Under the pieces are notes generated by a model, which saw nothing but the letters and a program-made list of their open reading frames with translations, had not been told where the DNA came from and ran no database searches. DNA of 64,000 nucleotides from Athripsodes cinereus (Eukaryota; Arthropoda; Insecta; Trichoptera; Leptoceridae). Shown here one piece after another: positions 44,517 through 55,361 of the stretch. The translations under genes and the position numbers were made by a program. Location of the stretch: assembly GCA_947579605.1 (NCBI GenBank), contig OX388321.1, positions 13,605,427 through 13,669,426 of the forward strand, read 5' to 3'. Numbering within the stretch: the first letter of the stretch is position 1; every line of letters starts with the position of its first letter.

Positions 44517-44764
44517 TACTACTACTACTACACCATCACGGGATATCCCACAAGTGGAATAACCAGCAGATCAGCTGCATGTAATAAACATGTAGGCCGT
44601 CCTCTCCGTGCCAACAAAAAATTAAGATATTCGAGATGGATGGCAATCCTCATTGCTTAATTTGAGATATAAATTGCCTTTATTTTTCAACACCTGCCTT
44701 TTACAGAACACTCGAAAACTTACGGAAAAGACTAGGAAACTAATTGTTTGGCGGGTGTTCCACG
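44517..44764 (-). repeat. SINE-like family A, full-length
   Basis: Starts with (CTA)n (complement of the TAG tail), then CACGGGATATCCCACAAGTG, TGCATGTAATAAACATGTAG, CACCTGCCTTTTACAGAACA, and the head complement GTTTGGCGGGTGTTCCACGG. Confidence 0.88.
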
Positions 44765-45704
44765 GCTCATTGAAGTAATTGCTATTCTATATGTATGCAG
44801 TGAGCATGCTGGCTCATCATCAAATTAATTTAAAATGGGACATTTAATTATACCCCCCCCCGCCCTGACCTTCGAATTATCACAAAATATTAAAGTAGAT
44901 AACTTTTTTTCTTAAATAAGAGATTGTGTAATTTTATTTACAATCTAGATCTCTTATTTAATGTACAAGCAACAAAACACTGCCCTCTAAATATAAATAA
45001 ATATATTAAGCAGGTGTATCTACAATCTACATATACCTATACAAAGCATAGATACCTATTACTTTTGTTTGCCTTCATAATATGTAATATGGTTGAAATA
45101 TATTATATTCGAGAAATTGCCATTTTTGTAATTTTGGTATATTTACATTAGCTTTGAAAAGACAATGCATAACTAAAAAAGACATAGGTACTTTGGATTT
45201 TTTTCCGTTCAACAGTTAATCAATCCAATATATTTATTTTTAAAATTGAAAATAGGCTCATTATTTTTTTCGTAACTTAATAGTTAATTTATAAAGGGAA
45301 CCGTGTATTTTTCTAGTTATTTGTTTGTAGAATAAAAATAGTAACTATGATTGTATGTATTTCCAATTAGATCAAATTTTAAATCGTAATTTTACCAAGA
45401 ACCCTCATTTAATAATATGTTTTGATGAAGTGTTTATCTACAGGATATGCCCTAAAATAATATCTAATAGTTGTATGTTCACATACATATTATATCTCTT
45501 TTTTATTACGTATAGGTACCTACTTATCTTACTACATATCTTGCTTAGTTCCCCAGAGAAATTAAGTGATAGGAAGTATGCGAATTATGTATGAGGTAAT
45601 CATTAAAATACATGCGAAAATTGTATAAGTAAGCACTCTCGTAGTCTTGTACATACTTAACTATTTTGTTTTAGTAACTTGAAATAATAATAATAATTTC
45701 ATAG
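44765..45704. other. No gene recognised
   Basis: AT-rich; a C run lies near 44855. Open frames at 44924 and 45355 are low-complexity hydrophobic and unsupported. Confidence 0.4.
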
Positions 45705-45875
45705 ACAATTGAAAAGGTATGCAGGTTGCCTGACGGTACAGTCTCAAGACTTACAATCGAAAGATAAGGGTTCGATTCCACCCGCTGCCGGCTTCCTTCA
45801 CCTTCACGACACAACCATATCGCTTTCTGTGAGGGTGTGGGTGGTCTATTTGGATTCATTTAAAAAAAGAATATT
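45705..45875 (+). repeat. tRNA-derived SINE-like element, family D
   Basis: A tRNA-like segment with a B box GGTTCGATTCC at about 45769-45779 and an upstream GGTTGCCTGACGGTACAG A-box-like region, then CTTCACGACACAACCATATC and GGGTGGTCTATTTGGATTCA. Only one copy was seen here, so the assignment is tentative. Confidence 0.4.
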
Positions 45876-46022
45876 TGAAATGCATCGTTTTGTGAAGAAA
45901 CCACCAAAGTCATCACTTTTTATTATTAGTTTTAGTTTGTTTTTTTTTTTTTATTTTATTTTTCATGTACAGGGCGGTTGAAACTTTCATCATACTTTAT
46001 ATTATAATAATATAGTTCTTAT

Positions 46023-46795
46023 CAGGGATGTTGCGGATGTCGATTTTTACACATCCGCGGATGTGAATGCGGATGCGGATTTTTGAAGGCTCACATCCGC
46101 GGATGCGGATGCGAATGCGGATGCGGATGTTTAAGATGTTATAGAAAAAAAAGTAGGAATTATCTTAGTTGGTAGGCCCGATTGTCAAATATGTGGCGAA
46201 ATTGTTGCTACAATAATATTATGGATTTTTTGGCGAAATATTTTTTTTTCCCGTGGAGCACCCGGTAAAGAATTGGTCTCCCACTCTTCTGCGTAAGTTT
46301 TCGAGTGTCCTGTAAAAGGCAGGTGTTCGAAAAAATTAAGACATTTTACTTCTTAAATTCAGCGATGAGGCTTGCCACCCATCCTGAATGTCTTGATTTT
46401 ATATTGGCACGAAGAGGACAGTTTGCATGTTTCTTACATGCAGCTGATCTGCTGGCTACCCCACTTGTGGGATATGCCGTGATGGTATAGTAGTAGTAGT
46501 AGTATATTTTTTTTCTTCTTTGTTATTTGAAAAAATAAAATAAAACCGGCAAAAATAAAAACGCGTCTGATCTTGTCACCATTATTTTCGTTCCCATTGG
46601 TTAATGTCAAGTGCAAACGGCACGCGCCATTCGCCGGCCCCGCCCCATTTCTTTCTTGTCGCAAATTGTCTTACATCCGCATCCGCATGAACATCCGCAT
46701 CGACTATTGCGGATGCGGATGCGGATGCAGATGTCCAAATACATGCGGAAGCTCCGCATTTGCGGATGCGGATGCGAATATTAGCAACATCCCTG
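46023..46795. mobile_element. Non-autonomous hAT (copy 2), exact 8-bp TSD, carrying a SINE
   Basis: Ends CAGGGATGTTGCGGATGT and the complement of CAGGGATGTTGCTAATATTC. The 8-bp repeat GTTCTTAT flanks it at 46015-46022 and 46796-46803. Closely similar to copy 1 (24126-24929) in both GCGGAT-rich ends and in the centre (GTCACCATTATTTTCGTTCC). A family A SINE is inserted at 46251-46503, at a site that is empty in copy 1. Confidence 0.94.
46251..46503 (+). repeat. SINE-like family A, best full-length copy
   Basis: Starts CCGTGGAGCACCCGGTAAAG and ends GATATGCCGTGATGGTATAG plus (TAG)n. Flanked by ATATTTTTTTTTC and ATATTTTTTTTC, consistent with a target duplication of about 12 bp. Copy 1 of the host hAT has an uninterrupted GCGAAATTTTTTTTTCTTTG at the equivalent place. 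Confidence 0.92.
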
Positions 46796-46803
46796 GTTCT
46801 TAT

Positions 46804-47636
46804 TATAATATAATATAGTTCTTCAAGCTTTCATGTTGTTTAGTCTTGTTTTTACGTGGTTTTCTCATGTTTTTCTTCATTTTACCTACTGGATACAGAT
46901 ACCTACGATTACACTAATCTCAGAAAAATTAACTCATTTCTCTACTTAAAAAATCGTATAAGAGTTTGTTACATAATCTATAAGTCAAATGTTTGCCATT
47001 CGGTATTTATGAAGAAATTAATCTTTTTATTATGAGTCATTAATGGGAGTTTATGTTTTCTTCCTAAGGTTTAACGACACATTACTTATTCCGAGAGTTA
47101 TGTTATTTTTGTTGATTACCTATATTGTACTGTTATGTAATATGTATCGCATTTACTCTCCCGCTGATATCTGGTATATTAGGCCTGCCAACAATATCGC
47201 TATAGGAACAATCAGGTCAAGTGTTGGATATTACCTACCTCATAATGATAACCTAATGGACGTACGTCATGTGATGTGCATCATGTGGATCCAGTGACTG
47301 TTTATTCTACTCTCACTGTTTCCATAATATGTGACGCTGACGCGAGATGCAAATAACTTTGATGGTACAAAATCATGGACAACTATAAAATAACATCAAC
47401 CGACCATGGGTACTGTTATTGTAAAATATTCGAGCAAATAATGACGTTTTGCGTACCAAGCAAGTGATCCTTTCAAAAGCGTTATCATTATATGAACGAG
47501 AACGGAATATATTTTATTGTAATAATGCATTTTTAATTATCATCATTGTCGCCCTCATCGTTCTTTTCGGGAGCACAGTGCAGATACCAGCTTCGTCCAT
47601 TCAGAGCGACTCTGCGCCAGTTGCGTCACCATTCCC
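46804..47636. other. No gene recognised
   Basis: AT-rich. The frame at 47449-47811 runs into the MITE below and is not supported. Confidence 0.4.
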
Positions 47637-47832
47637 AGTCAACAACACACTATCGCGTCACGTTCCCGCTCCGCTAGCGTTCGGGTGCAGACGATGGTGC
47701 GCCAAAGTGTTAATTTTCGTAACTATTGTGTATCTTAGCAACGAAATTGACACTTGCTTGCAACATCGTCTGCACCCGAACGCTAACGGAGCGGGTGTTG
47801 AGAGAGTGTGAGACGAAAGTGTGTTGTTGACT
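47637..47832. mobile_element. GC-rich foldback MITE, about 196 bp
   Basis: Inverted ends AGTCAACAACACACT / AGTGTGTTGTTGACT and long imperfect arms containing CCGCTCCGCTAGCGTTCGGG and GTGCAGACGATG. The centre is a short AT-rich spacer. It is markedly GC-richer than the surroundings. No target duplication could be assigned. Confidence 0.85.
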
Positions 47833-48582
47833 CAGGCCTCTGATCTGTTGTTATAGGAACGATGCACTGTGAAAGAGGGACGCATTTTTAATATTATAAA
47901 ATGCATTTTTTTTATAATAATGTATTTTTTATTGTAATAATACTTATAAAGTAATTAACGCTTCTATAAAGTGCTCAACTATTTATCTTCAAAAGGTATT
48001 GACATGTTTAGTACCTTCTTGAAGTTCGTTTTAAAATACACGTACCGTCAAAATTAATTCTTGTTGCCCTATTCTGTGTGGAGGTAAAAATTTAAGACCA
48101 CTTTTAATCCAAAAGTCTATTTTTATTTAGTGGTATTTCATAAAAGTTCGCCGAGCCGCAGATTGAGCATAGCTGTGTTAGATATAGTTAGTGATAACTC
48201 TGACAACTGATATATGGTATTTTCCTCTAAAAAAAACAATTCAATGTTGTATTGTGAAACATTTCAATAAACCACTGAAGGGGCAGTTACTCGGAAACAT
48301 GTGTGATTGGTCACATAGGACTCACATTTCATATGCCATGTGATTTACACATATTGTGAAACAATTTATTCTGTCACGTATACCTGGCAGGGCATTGGAC
48401 ATAATATTGTTTATGTAACTAAGAACGGACCATGTTATTACTTATTATTTTAGTATAATGTCAGGCCAAAATGTGTATTTGCGTACATCAAAGAAAACAT
48501 CAGTGGATTAGCTTTTTGTAAATACTTTTGAACATATCGTAATTTTCATTATATTTAATACATTACAATCCTTTATGACGAA
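47833..48582. other. No gene recognised
   Basis: AT-rich; nothing recognisable. Confidence 0.4.
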
Positions 48583-48659
48583 GAAAACCGCGGTCCAGTG
48601 GTTAGGGGTCCGCGGTTCGATCCCAGATGCCGGCAAACTCCCCTTTCACGACACAAGCC
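48583..48659 (+). repeat. SINE family B head fragment
   Basis: GGTCCAGTGGTTAGGGGTCC, CGCGGTTCGATCCCAG (perfect B box), CCGGCAAACTCCCCTTTCAC, GACACAAGC; truncated at its 3' side. The tRNA-like part alone does not fold into a full tRNA. Confidence 0.75.
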
Positions 48660-49516
48660 GGGATTAGATTTCTAGGAAGCAGGTATTTAGTTGATAAACT
48701 CAGTGTTTTTTTTGTTTGTTGATTTAAAGTTTTGTTCAGTAAGTAAGGTTTTCTCGAAAACTTTTTAATAGGTACCTGCAATGAATAGACTACGTCTTCA
48801 CGCTTTCAGATTTTATAAAATTCATATTCCTGAGAATACAAACTTAAATAATTTTCTTATTACTATTTAATACGAACCTATTTATGTGTTAGGCTAGTTT
48901 AATCCGATTTTATACATCAAACACCTTTCTGTTTTCTACTAAATAAAGTCTGCACAGCTTAAGTGCTGGTTGTACAGATGAGCTACCTGTTGAGTAACAT
49001 TCTTAGAATCTTCACTTAAGCAGGTGTGAAAAATCTAGTAATAATATAAAAACTACGCTTGACATCAGTATACTTGGAAAGATTTATTTATTTGGCTATC
49101 AACGTGTTGTTTGTGCTTATCTACCCACTTCCATGACAATTTAATTTATAACATCCGTTAGCGGCGAATCCGCTGATTTTTAAAACTCCTACCATAACGA
49201 TAAAGAACTTTCGTTATTATGAAATCTTAATTTTCCATAGGCTTAAGGAATATGTAGGTACCTACCCTGTACACGAGTCTGTATACCGTGTTGGCCGTGT
49301 CACGTCAACTGGGAGACATTTTGACAAATTATTGCATGTCATATAGTATGGCGTGGGAACACTTGACGATCGTGACCCTTCCACCATTACATACTACAAC
49401 TATTTATTGTGATTGACAGATATTATACCTTTGTACTTGTTTTTGTTAATATTTCAACATTATACCTTATTGTATTGTTTATTTTGTTTTTCGTACGTCA
49501 TATGTAATAAATTGAG
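48660..49516. other. No gene recognised
   Basis: AT-rich, with a GTAGGTACCTACC palindrome near 49254. Confidence 0.4.
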
Positions 49517-49655
49517 TTAGTCGGTAGTCTGGAGATAGAGCGTCGGCTTCATGCACAAGAGGTGCGCGGTTTGAATCCAGATGCTGGAAAACTTCCTTTT
49601 CATGATACAAGCTTTTAGCTTACTTTATATCAGAAGCTTCTTTCTAAAAAAATAT
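49517..49655 (+). repeat. SINE family B, diverged copy
   Basis: GTCGGTAGTCTGGAGATAGA, GGTTTGAATCC B box, GATACAAGCTTTTAGCTTAC. The 3' part is replaced by unrelated sequence, and a minisatellite begins about 90 bases downstream. Confidence 0.75.
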
Positions 49656-49740
49656 AACTTTTCAACTAAATTACAAATTATATTGTGACCGAATTTACTT
49701 AGACTTCAAGAAAATTCCTTTCTAATGTGCTAAGTATGTT

Positions 49741-51076
49741 TTCTCACCTCCCTATTTTATGAAACTCCTCCAGTTCATAACATAGCTCCTCCATATTTGT
49801 TATACTCTTACCATTTTTTATCGGAGCTCTTCCTTATTTATTACACTCCTACGTTTTTTATCGGAGCTCCTCCTTATTTATTAAACTCGTTTTTTATAGG
49901 AGCTGCTCCTTATTTTTATTAATTTTATGAAACTCCTCTCAGTTTTATTAAACTTCTCCCAGATTCTGTCGTAGCTCCTCCTTATTTATTAAACTCCTCG
50001 CAGTTCATTACATAGCTCTTCCATATTTATTATACTCCCAGTTCATAACACAGCTCCTCCTTGTTTTATCAAACTCCTCCCCGTTTCTAACGTGGCTCCT
50101 CCTTATTTATGAAACTCCTCCCATTTTCTAACGTAGCTCCTCCTTATTTATTGAACTCCTCCCAGTTCATAACATAGCTTCTCCATATTTATTATAGTCC
50201 TACCTTTTTTATCGGAGCTGCTCCATTTTTTTTGTTAAACTCCTTCCGGTTTTATTTAATTCCTCCCAGTTCATAACACGGCTCCTAATTTGTTAGTCTC
50301 CTAGTTTATAACCCAGCTCCTCCTTGTTTTATCAAACTCCTCCCAGTTTCTAACGTGGCTCCTCCTTATTCATGAAACTCCTCCCAGTTTCTAACGTAGC
50401 TCCTCCTTATTTATTTAACTCCTCCCAGTTCTAACGTAGCTCCTCCTTATTTATTAAACTCCCAGTTTTGAATGAAGCTCCTCCATATTTGATTAATTTT
50501 ATGGAACTCTTCCCAGTTTTATTAAACTCCTCCCAGTTCATAACATCCTCTTTATTTATTTTACTTTTTTTAACGGAGCTGCTCCAATTTTCATTAAACT
50601 CCTCCCAGTTTTGAATGGAGCTCCTCCTTATTTTATTAATTTTATGATTCCACCCAGTTTTATTAAACTCCTCCCAGTTTCTAACGTAGCTCCTCCTTAT
50701 TTATTAAACTCCTCCCAGTTTTGAATGAAGCTCCTCATTTTATTAATTTTATGAAACTCTTCCCAGTTTTATTAAACTCCTCCAGTTCATAACATAGCTC
50801 CTCCTTATTTATTTTACTCTTTTATCGGAGCTGCTCCATTTTTTATTAAGCTCGTCTCAGTTTTGAATGAAGCTCCTCCTTATTTTATTAATTTTATGAA
50901 ACTCCTCCCAGATTCTAACGCTAGCTCCTCCTTATTTATTAAATTCCTCCCAGTTCATAATATAGCTTCCTCCGTATTTATTATACTCCTCCCAGTTCAT
51001 AACATAGCTCTTCCTTGTTTTATGAAACTTCTCCAGCTCATATCATAGCTCCTTTCTTTTTTATGAAACTCCTATT
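49741..51076. repeat. 1.3-kb degenerate minisatellite, unit about 41 bp
   Basis: Units of the type ACTCCTCCCAGTTTCTAACG, TAGCTCCTCCTTATTTATTA, with CTCC-rich blocks alternating with AT-rich blocks. Around 30 units, many with small indels; a longer variant with TTTTGAATGAAGCTCC and TTAATTTTATGAAACTC recurs, giving higher-order structure. One strand is strongly pyrimidine-rich. Open frames such as 50863-51048 merely follow the repeat. Confidence 0.93.
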
Positions 51077-52600
51077 GCAATTTAGGAAAAGTAAAAATAA
51101 AGCTATTAGAATTCGATCGTCAGATCTTTACCTATTATTTGGGTTAGTTGGAAGATATCTCGTCTCTGCGATGAACTCGTTCATTTTGCAAATTATTTGT
51201 TTATACCGTGTTGTAATCGTATTATTTTTATTTAAATATTTTTGTACCATAAAGTTAATTATTATTATTTTACCATACTACTATACTTGTACGTATACAC
51301 CTAACAATGAATTCCGCGGACCGTGAAGCGGTGTGGACAATTGGGATAAATTTATACTATGGCAGAATGAATAAATTCTCTCATCCCTCGACGACAAACT
51401 ATTCCGTTAGATACTATCGTTATTACTGTATTGTTATTTTGTGCAATCAACTAGTAGGTTCCCGCTACCCGTACCTACTAGCTACCAGTAGAGTGTTGCA
51501 AATTAATTTGATTTGTATTTTACAAATTGTTTGCGCACTACTATGTACTGTTTTGATTTATTCTTCCATTTTAGCAACGAAATGTAATGGAAACCTTCCA
51601 TTGTAGGTACTTAATTAATAATTGTATATTGATGCAAATTGTGTTCCACTTTAACGTTTTATTCGACCTGATTCCATTTTTTATCGTTGTTTTGCATATA
51701 AAATGCATATTATATAAAAAAAATATATATATAACGGTATTATATGACTCATTAATTATGGCACCGTAAAAAAGGAACATGAATTAATACCATCACGACA
51801 TCACCATATAAGAAGTACATATTATTTTTCTCTGTACCATATGGAAATAAGATCTTCAGGATGCGGGTTATAAACCACATCGCTAATTAGAAGATGTTCA
51901 ACATTTCTACAGCGCTTATAGGTACTGGATACTTGCCTATTACTAGGAAAGTGAAAAAAAGATTGGGAGGGCTATTCTGTTCCGGGCAACTCCATGGCTG
52001 GAAATTATGAACGTTTAAGAGAGATCCATCCACACCTTGGTAACTCAGGAAGAAATTGTGGACTATGAAAAATATACCTGATGTATAACACAAGACGTAT
52101 CACGAAACATTAAAACTTTTCGAATTAAAAGTTCTTCTGTGGCGCCAGAGCAAAATCACGGGTTTTAAAAGTAAAGTGAGAGCCGCCCTTTTCACCGGCG
52201 CCCTTGAGACAGAGACGACATCGCAAAACGGCGCCAAAGAAATAAATCTTACAACATTTCATCATCATCATAATTATTGTCAACGTTATTGTGTTGTAGT
52301 AATATTTACTATACGTTTAATTATATCTAAGTGTCGTTCATGAATTATAAAATTAAATATTTTCATTAACATTCAGATGACATCATAATTTTATATTGTG
52401 TAGCTCTGATTCACTCGTAGAAATAACTTTGTAAAAATATTATCTCTGCAGCAAGCTAATATCTACTCACTGAAATGTTTCTTACATTGTTTTGATGTAG
52501 GTACGCTGAAAATTTCACATTAAATATTAAGCGCCAGCGAGAAAAATGTACCCGATAAGTTGTTTCAGGCCATCTTAGATGTCACAGTCCTTCTGAAATA
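51077..52600. other. No gene recognised
   Basis: AT-rich. 51860-52010 may hold a very diverged minus-strand SINE family A head (GGGAGGGCTATTCTGTTCCG, CTCCATGG). 52140-52250 is GC-richer, with two GGCGCC sites about 95 bases apart, unexplained. Confidence 0.35.
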
Positions 52601-53029
52601 TTATACCTTCTTATACATGTTTAGCTTTTTTACTGTTATCTGTCCCGCGAGATTTTTCATTTGGTCGGTATTTTCAGCAGGCTGAAACAATTTTCCATTT
52701 TGATGTTCTTTGTGACAGCAGCGTTGCGTATTTTCCTGAAATGCGTTGAGTTTTTTTCGTTNNNNNNNNNNNNNNNNNNNNNNNNNNNNNNNNNNNNNNN
52801 NNNNNNNNNNNNNNNNNNNNNNNNNNNNNNNNNNNNNNNNNNNNNNNNNNNNNNNNNNNNNNNNNNNNNNNNNNNNNNNNNNNNNNNNNNNNNNNNNNNN
52901 NNNNNNNNNNNNNNNNNNNNNNNNNNNNNNNNNNNNNNNNNNNNNNNNNNNNNNNNNNNNNATGGAGTTCTTTATCAAAGATCTCTTGAAAGAAAATGAT
53001 CCTTCTGTTGTTTTCTTGTGTCTCAGCAT
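52601..53029 (-). CDS. Unrecognised open frame spanning an assembly gap
   Basis: On the minus strand an ATG at 53029 starts MLRHKKTTEGSFSFKRSLIK, the frame enters the 200 N, and a frame continues on the other side as FQENTQRCCHKEHQNGKLFQ through MYKKV to a stop at 52601. Composition on both flanks is more hydrophilic than chance AT-rich frames. Whether the two sides belong to one protein is unknown because the gap length is nominal. I recognise no domain; it may be a repeat remnant. Confidence 0.18.
   Translation of the reverse strand: MLRHKKTTEGSFSFKRSLIKNSXXXXXXXXXXXXXXXXXXXXXXXXXXXXXXXXXXXXXXXXXXXXXXXXXXXXXXXXXXXXXXXXXXXXRKKLNAFQENTQRCCHKEHQNGKLFQPAENTDQMKNLAGQITVKKLNMYKKV
52762..52961. 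other. Assembly gap, 200 N
   Basis: Exactly 200 undetermined bases; the round size suggests a nominal scaffold gap whose true length is unknown. A missing HIF exon or repeat could lie here. Confidence 0.99.
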
Positions 53030-53044
53030 GTGTATTCTTGTATA

Positions 53045-53959
53045 ATTAAACGATTGTCAGAATAAATTAATGGAAGTATCTTTGTATTCTTTATGTTTTC
53101 TCAACTGACGGTCTGGACAGAAAACAATAATTATTTGTTAATATTTTATCGCCAACCCAGCGTCGTCTGATTTTAATTTGATTAAGTTATTTAATTAATA
53201 AAACCAGATATAGGTAGGTGTATGTCTTTTTGTTAATATTCCCATAGCTCATAATTCTTTCTTATGTTTTCATATTTGCTCTTTTATTTAAATTCTTTAC
53301 AATATTTTAAACTGACGTATTTAAATATTAACTGTATGTTCGCCACCCAAGATGAATGTTGATTCAGTGGAAAACTTCGCTAAAAAGACATTATATAAAA
53401 CAAATACACAAGCATTATAGGTGTGAATGTTTTATTATTTAAATACATGCTTTTGTTTTGTTGAGATACAAGCGTACAACGTGTCTACATATTAATAGGT
53501 CTTTCATTATATTATTATCATCTATTCTATATAAAACCCAGAAATTACATAAAAGACAGTGTATTATGGAAAATAGATTTTATATTTAATTTTATAAAAA
53601 GGCTACGATTTAGACGGTACTCTTTATATTTTAAACAACTTCATATAATATTTGAAAAAATGTGAAACGCAGACCTTGAGAACATTAAATATTATATTCA
53701 TTCATATTCAAGTTGGATTCATAATTTATTTCTAAAATCGGTCTTATCTGTCGTACTTTAGTTAATATGGATAGACTTAACTACAGCCATACGCTTTGCG
53801 ATTGTCTGACTTCGGTTCAGATATCTACTTATTATGCCCTGTGTTGTTTCCAAAACCCAGACGAAAATGCGTTAAAGCTTTATTTATTAGTCTACTACTG
53901 ATTAGGAGACTTCACGTTGGTATACCAAGTAGATTTTTACATAGTGAAATTAAAAAAAC
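53045..53959. other. No gene recognised
   Basis: AT-rich; only short unsupported frames. Confidence 0.4.
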
Positions 53960-54155
53960 AAAGTTTTTTTCTACCATATTGTTTTCTATTTAGAGAGACG
54001 TATTTCGTCTTATAAGGCCATTGTCATTGTCAATCTCTCATTGTTATAAGACGAACGACGTCTCTCTAAGTAAAAGAAAAACAAAGTAGAAAGATCATTT
54101 TTTTTTATTTCATTATGGAATTCTTCTACCCAAACACCGACAGAGTAAATAGATT
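53960..54155 (+). repeat. Second copy of the unclassified element at 37343-37500
   Basis: Contains GGAATTCTTCTACCCAAACA, CCGACAGAGT at its right side (the complement of the left end of the copy at 37343) and a hairpin AGAGAGACGTATTTCGTCTT / TATAAGACGAACGACGTCTC around TTGTCATTGTCAATC. The AAGACGAA hairpin is shared with the other copy. Confidence 0.55.
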
Positions 54156-54659
54156 TTCACTGTAGGATTTTATTTAATCTAGATTATAAAATAAATTTCA
54201 TAAGTGTGGTGTATAACATGGCAAATGTCTTGATTAAATTATCAAAGTTCAGTATCACTTTCTTTCTTTACTTTGATGATGGTATCATTCACAATTTTAT
54301 TATCCAATAGGCGCCCGTTAAAAGCGTTATTAACTATTTTTAAATTGCAGAAATTTAAAGGAATACTGTCATGATATGTAATAAAGCAGGCTAAATTTTC
54401 ACTTATAAAAACTTATTTCCTTTTCTTGTCTAAATTATCTAAAGACAAGGATAAAGTCCAGCTTATTTTACTAAGAGTTTTATTGAATTATTTCTTGGTG
54501 CTTATGTACAGGCGTTCTATTTAGCTAGAATATTTTTCACTGGCTGTAATTTAAAAGAAAATACAAACGAAAATCAAAATGTTTCGTGTATTATCATGCA
54601 AAACGTATTGCTTCGTTGTTTTTCTTATTTTTATCTCATCTGTCTCAAACGTGTGGAAT

Positions 54660-55361
54660 ATTACTAATAAAATTACAATACTTGTTAGCTATTGTGTTAG
54701 ATGTTGACCGATCAAAATTCACCACCATGATTGTTCTCAATCAAACAAATGTAATAATGATAAATGTACACCATTGAAATCTAATAGAACAGTAAAATAC
54801 TTAGGTGTATTGATAGACTCTCAAATGAAATGGAAAGAGCACATTATCAAAACCATTGAAAGACTCCATAAAATATACTACATATTCTACAGGCTGAGGA
54901 ATTTCCTGAAAATTGATGTCCTGAAAACTGTTTATTATGCCCTTGGCCAATCCATTATGCAATACGGAATTGTGGGGTGGGGGGGCTCATACACAACCCA
55001 CATGGAACCTTTATGTATAACACAAAGAAAAATTATAAAAATAATATTGCACAAAACTAATGATTATCCCACTGACCTGCTGTACGATGAATTTAAAGTA
55101 CCTAGAATTACCTTTCTCTTTAAAAAAGCTGCATTAAAACAAACTTACAAGGAATATATAATAACATGTAACAACCACGAGAATCTAAGAGAAAGTATTA
55201 GACAAGGAAGAAAAATTTTAATACCAAGGAGAAATACATCCTTTGCACAAAATCACTATACATACAGGGGTGTGAAGTGGTTTAATGATCTGCCTGCCTC
55301 AGTCAGATCAATAAATCAAGAAGGTAGATTTCTTAGTTTTGTAAAAAACAAAATGACTTAA
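54660..55361 (+). pseudogene. Frameshifted LINE reverse-transcriptase C-terminal fragment
   Basis: From 54708 the frame reads through a Cys/His-containing stretch to RTVKYLGVLIDSQMKWKEHI, QYGIVGWGGSYTTHM and GVKWFNDLPASVR before the stop at 55361. These are the thumb/connection region blocks of Jockey/CR1-like ORF2 proteins. The upstream match VLDVDRSKFTT (54690-54725) is in another frame, so a frameshift separates them. There is no in-frame ATG: the element is 5' truncated. It is diverged from the intact LINE at 27841, so it is a different family. A 3' UTR with tandem repeats and a poly-A tail follows. Confidence 0.88.

Noticed and set aside
47449..47811. 120-codon frame with a hydrophobic N-terminal segment
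   Set aside because: Its second half is the foldback MITE at 47637-47832, and its first half has no support.
48583..48659. Possible tRNA gene
   Set aside because: The B box is perfect, but the anticodon arm is missing and the sequence matches SINE family B.
50863..51326. Repeat-containing protein frames in the minisatellite
   Set aside because: The apparent protein repeats simply follow the 41-bp DNA unit, and frames break at unit indels.
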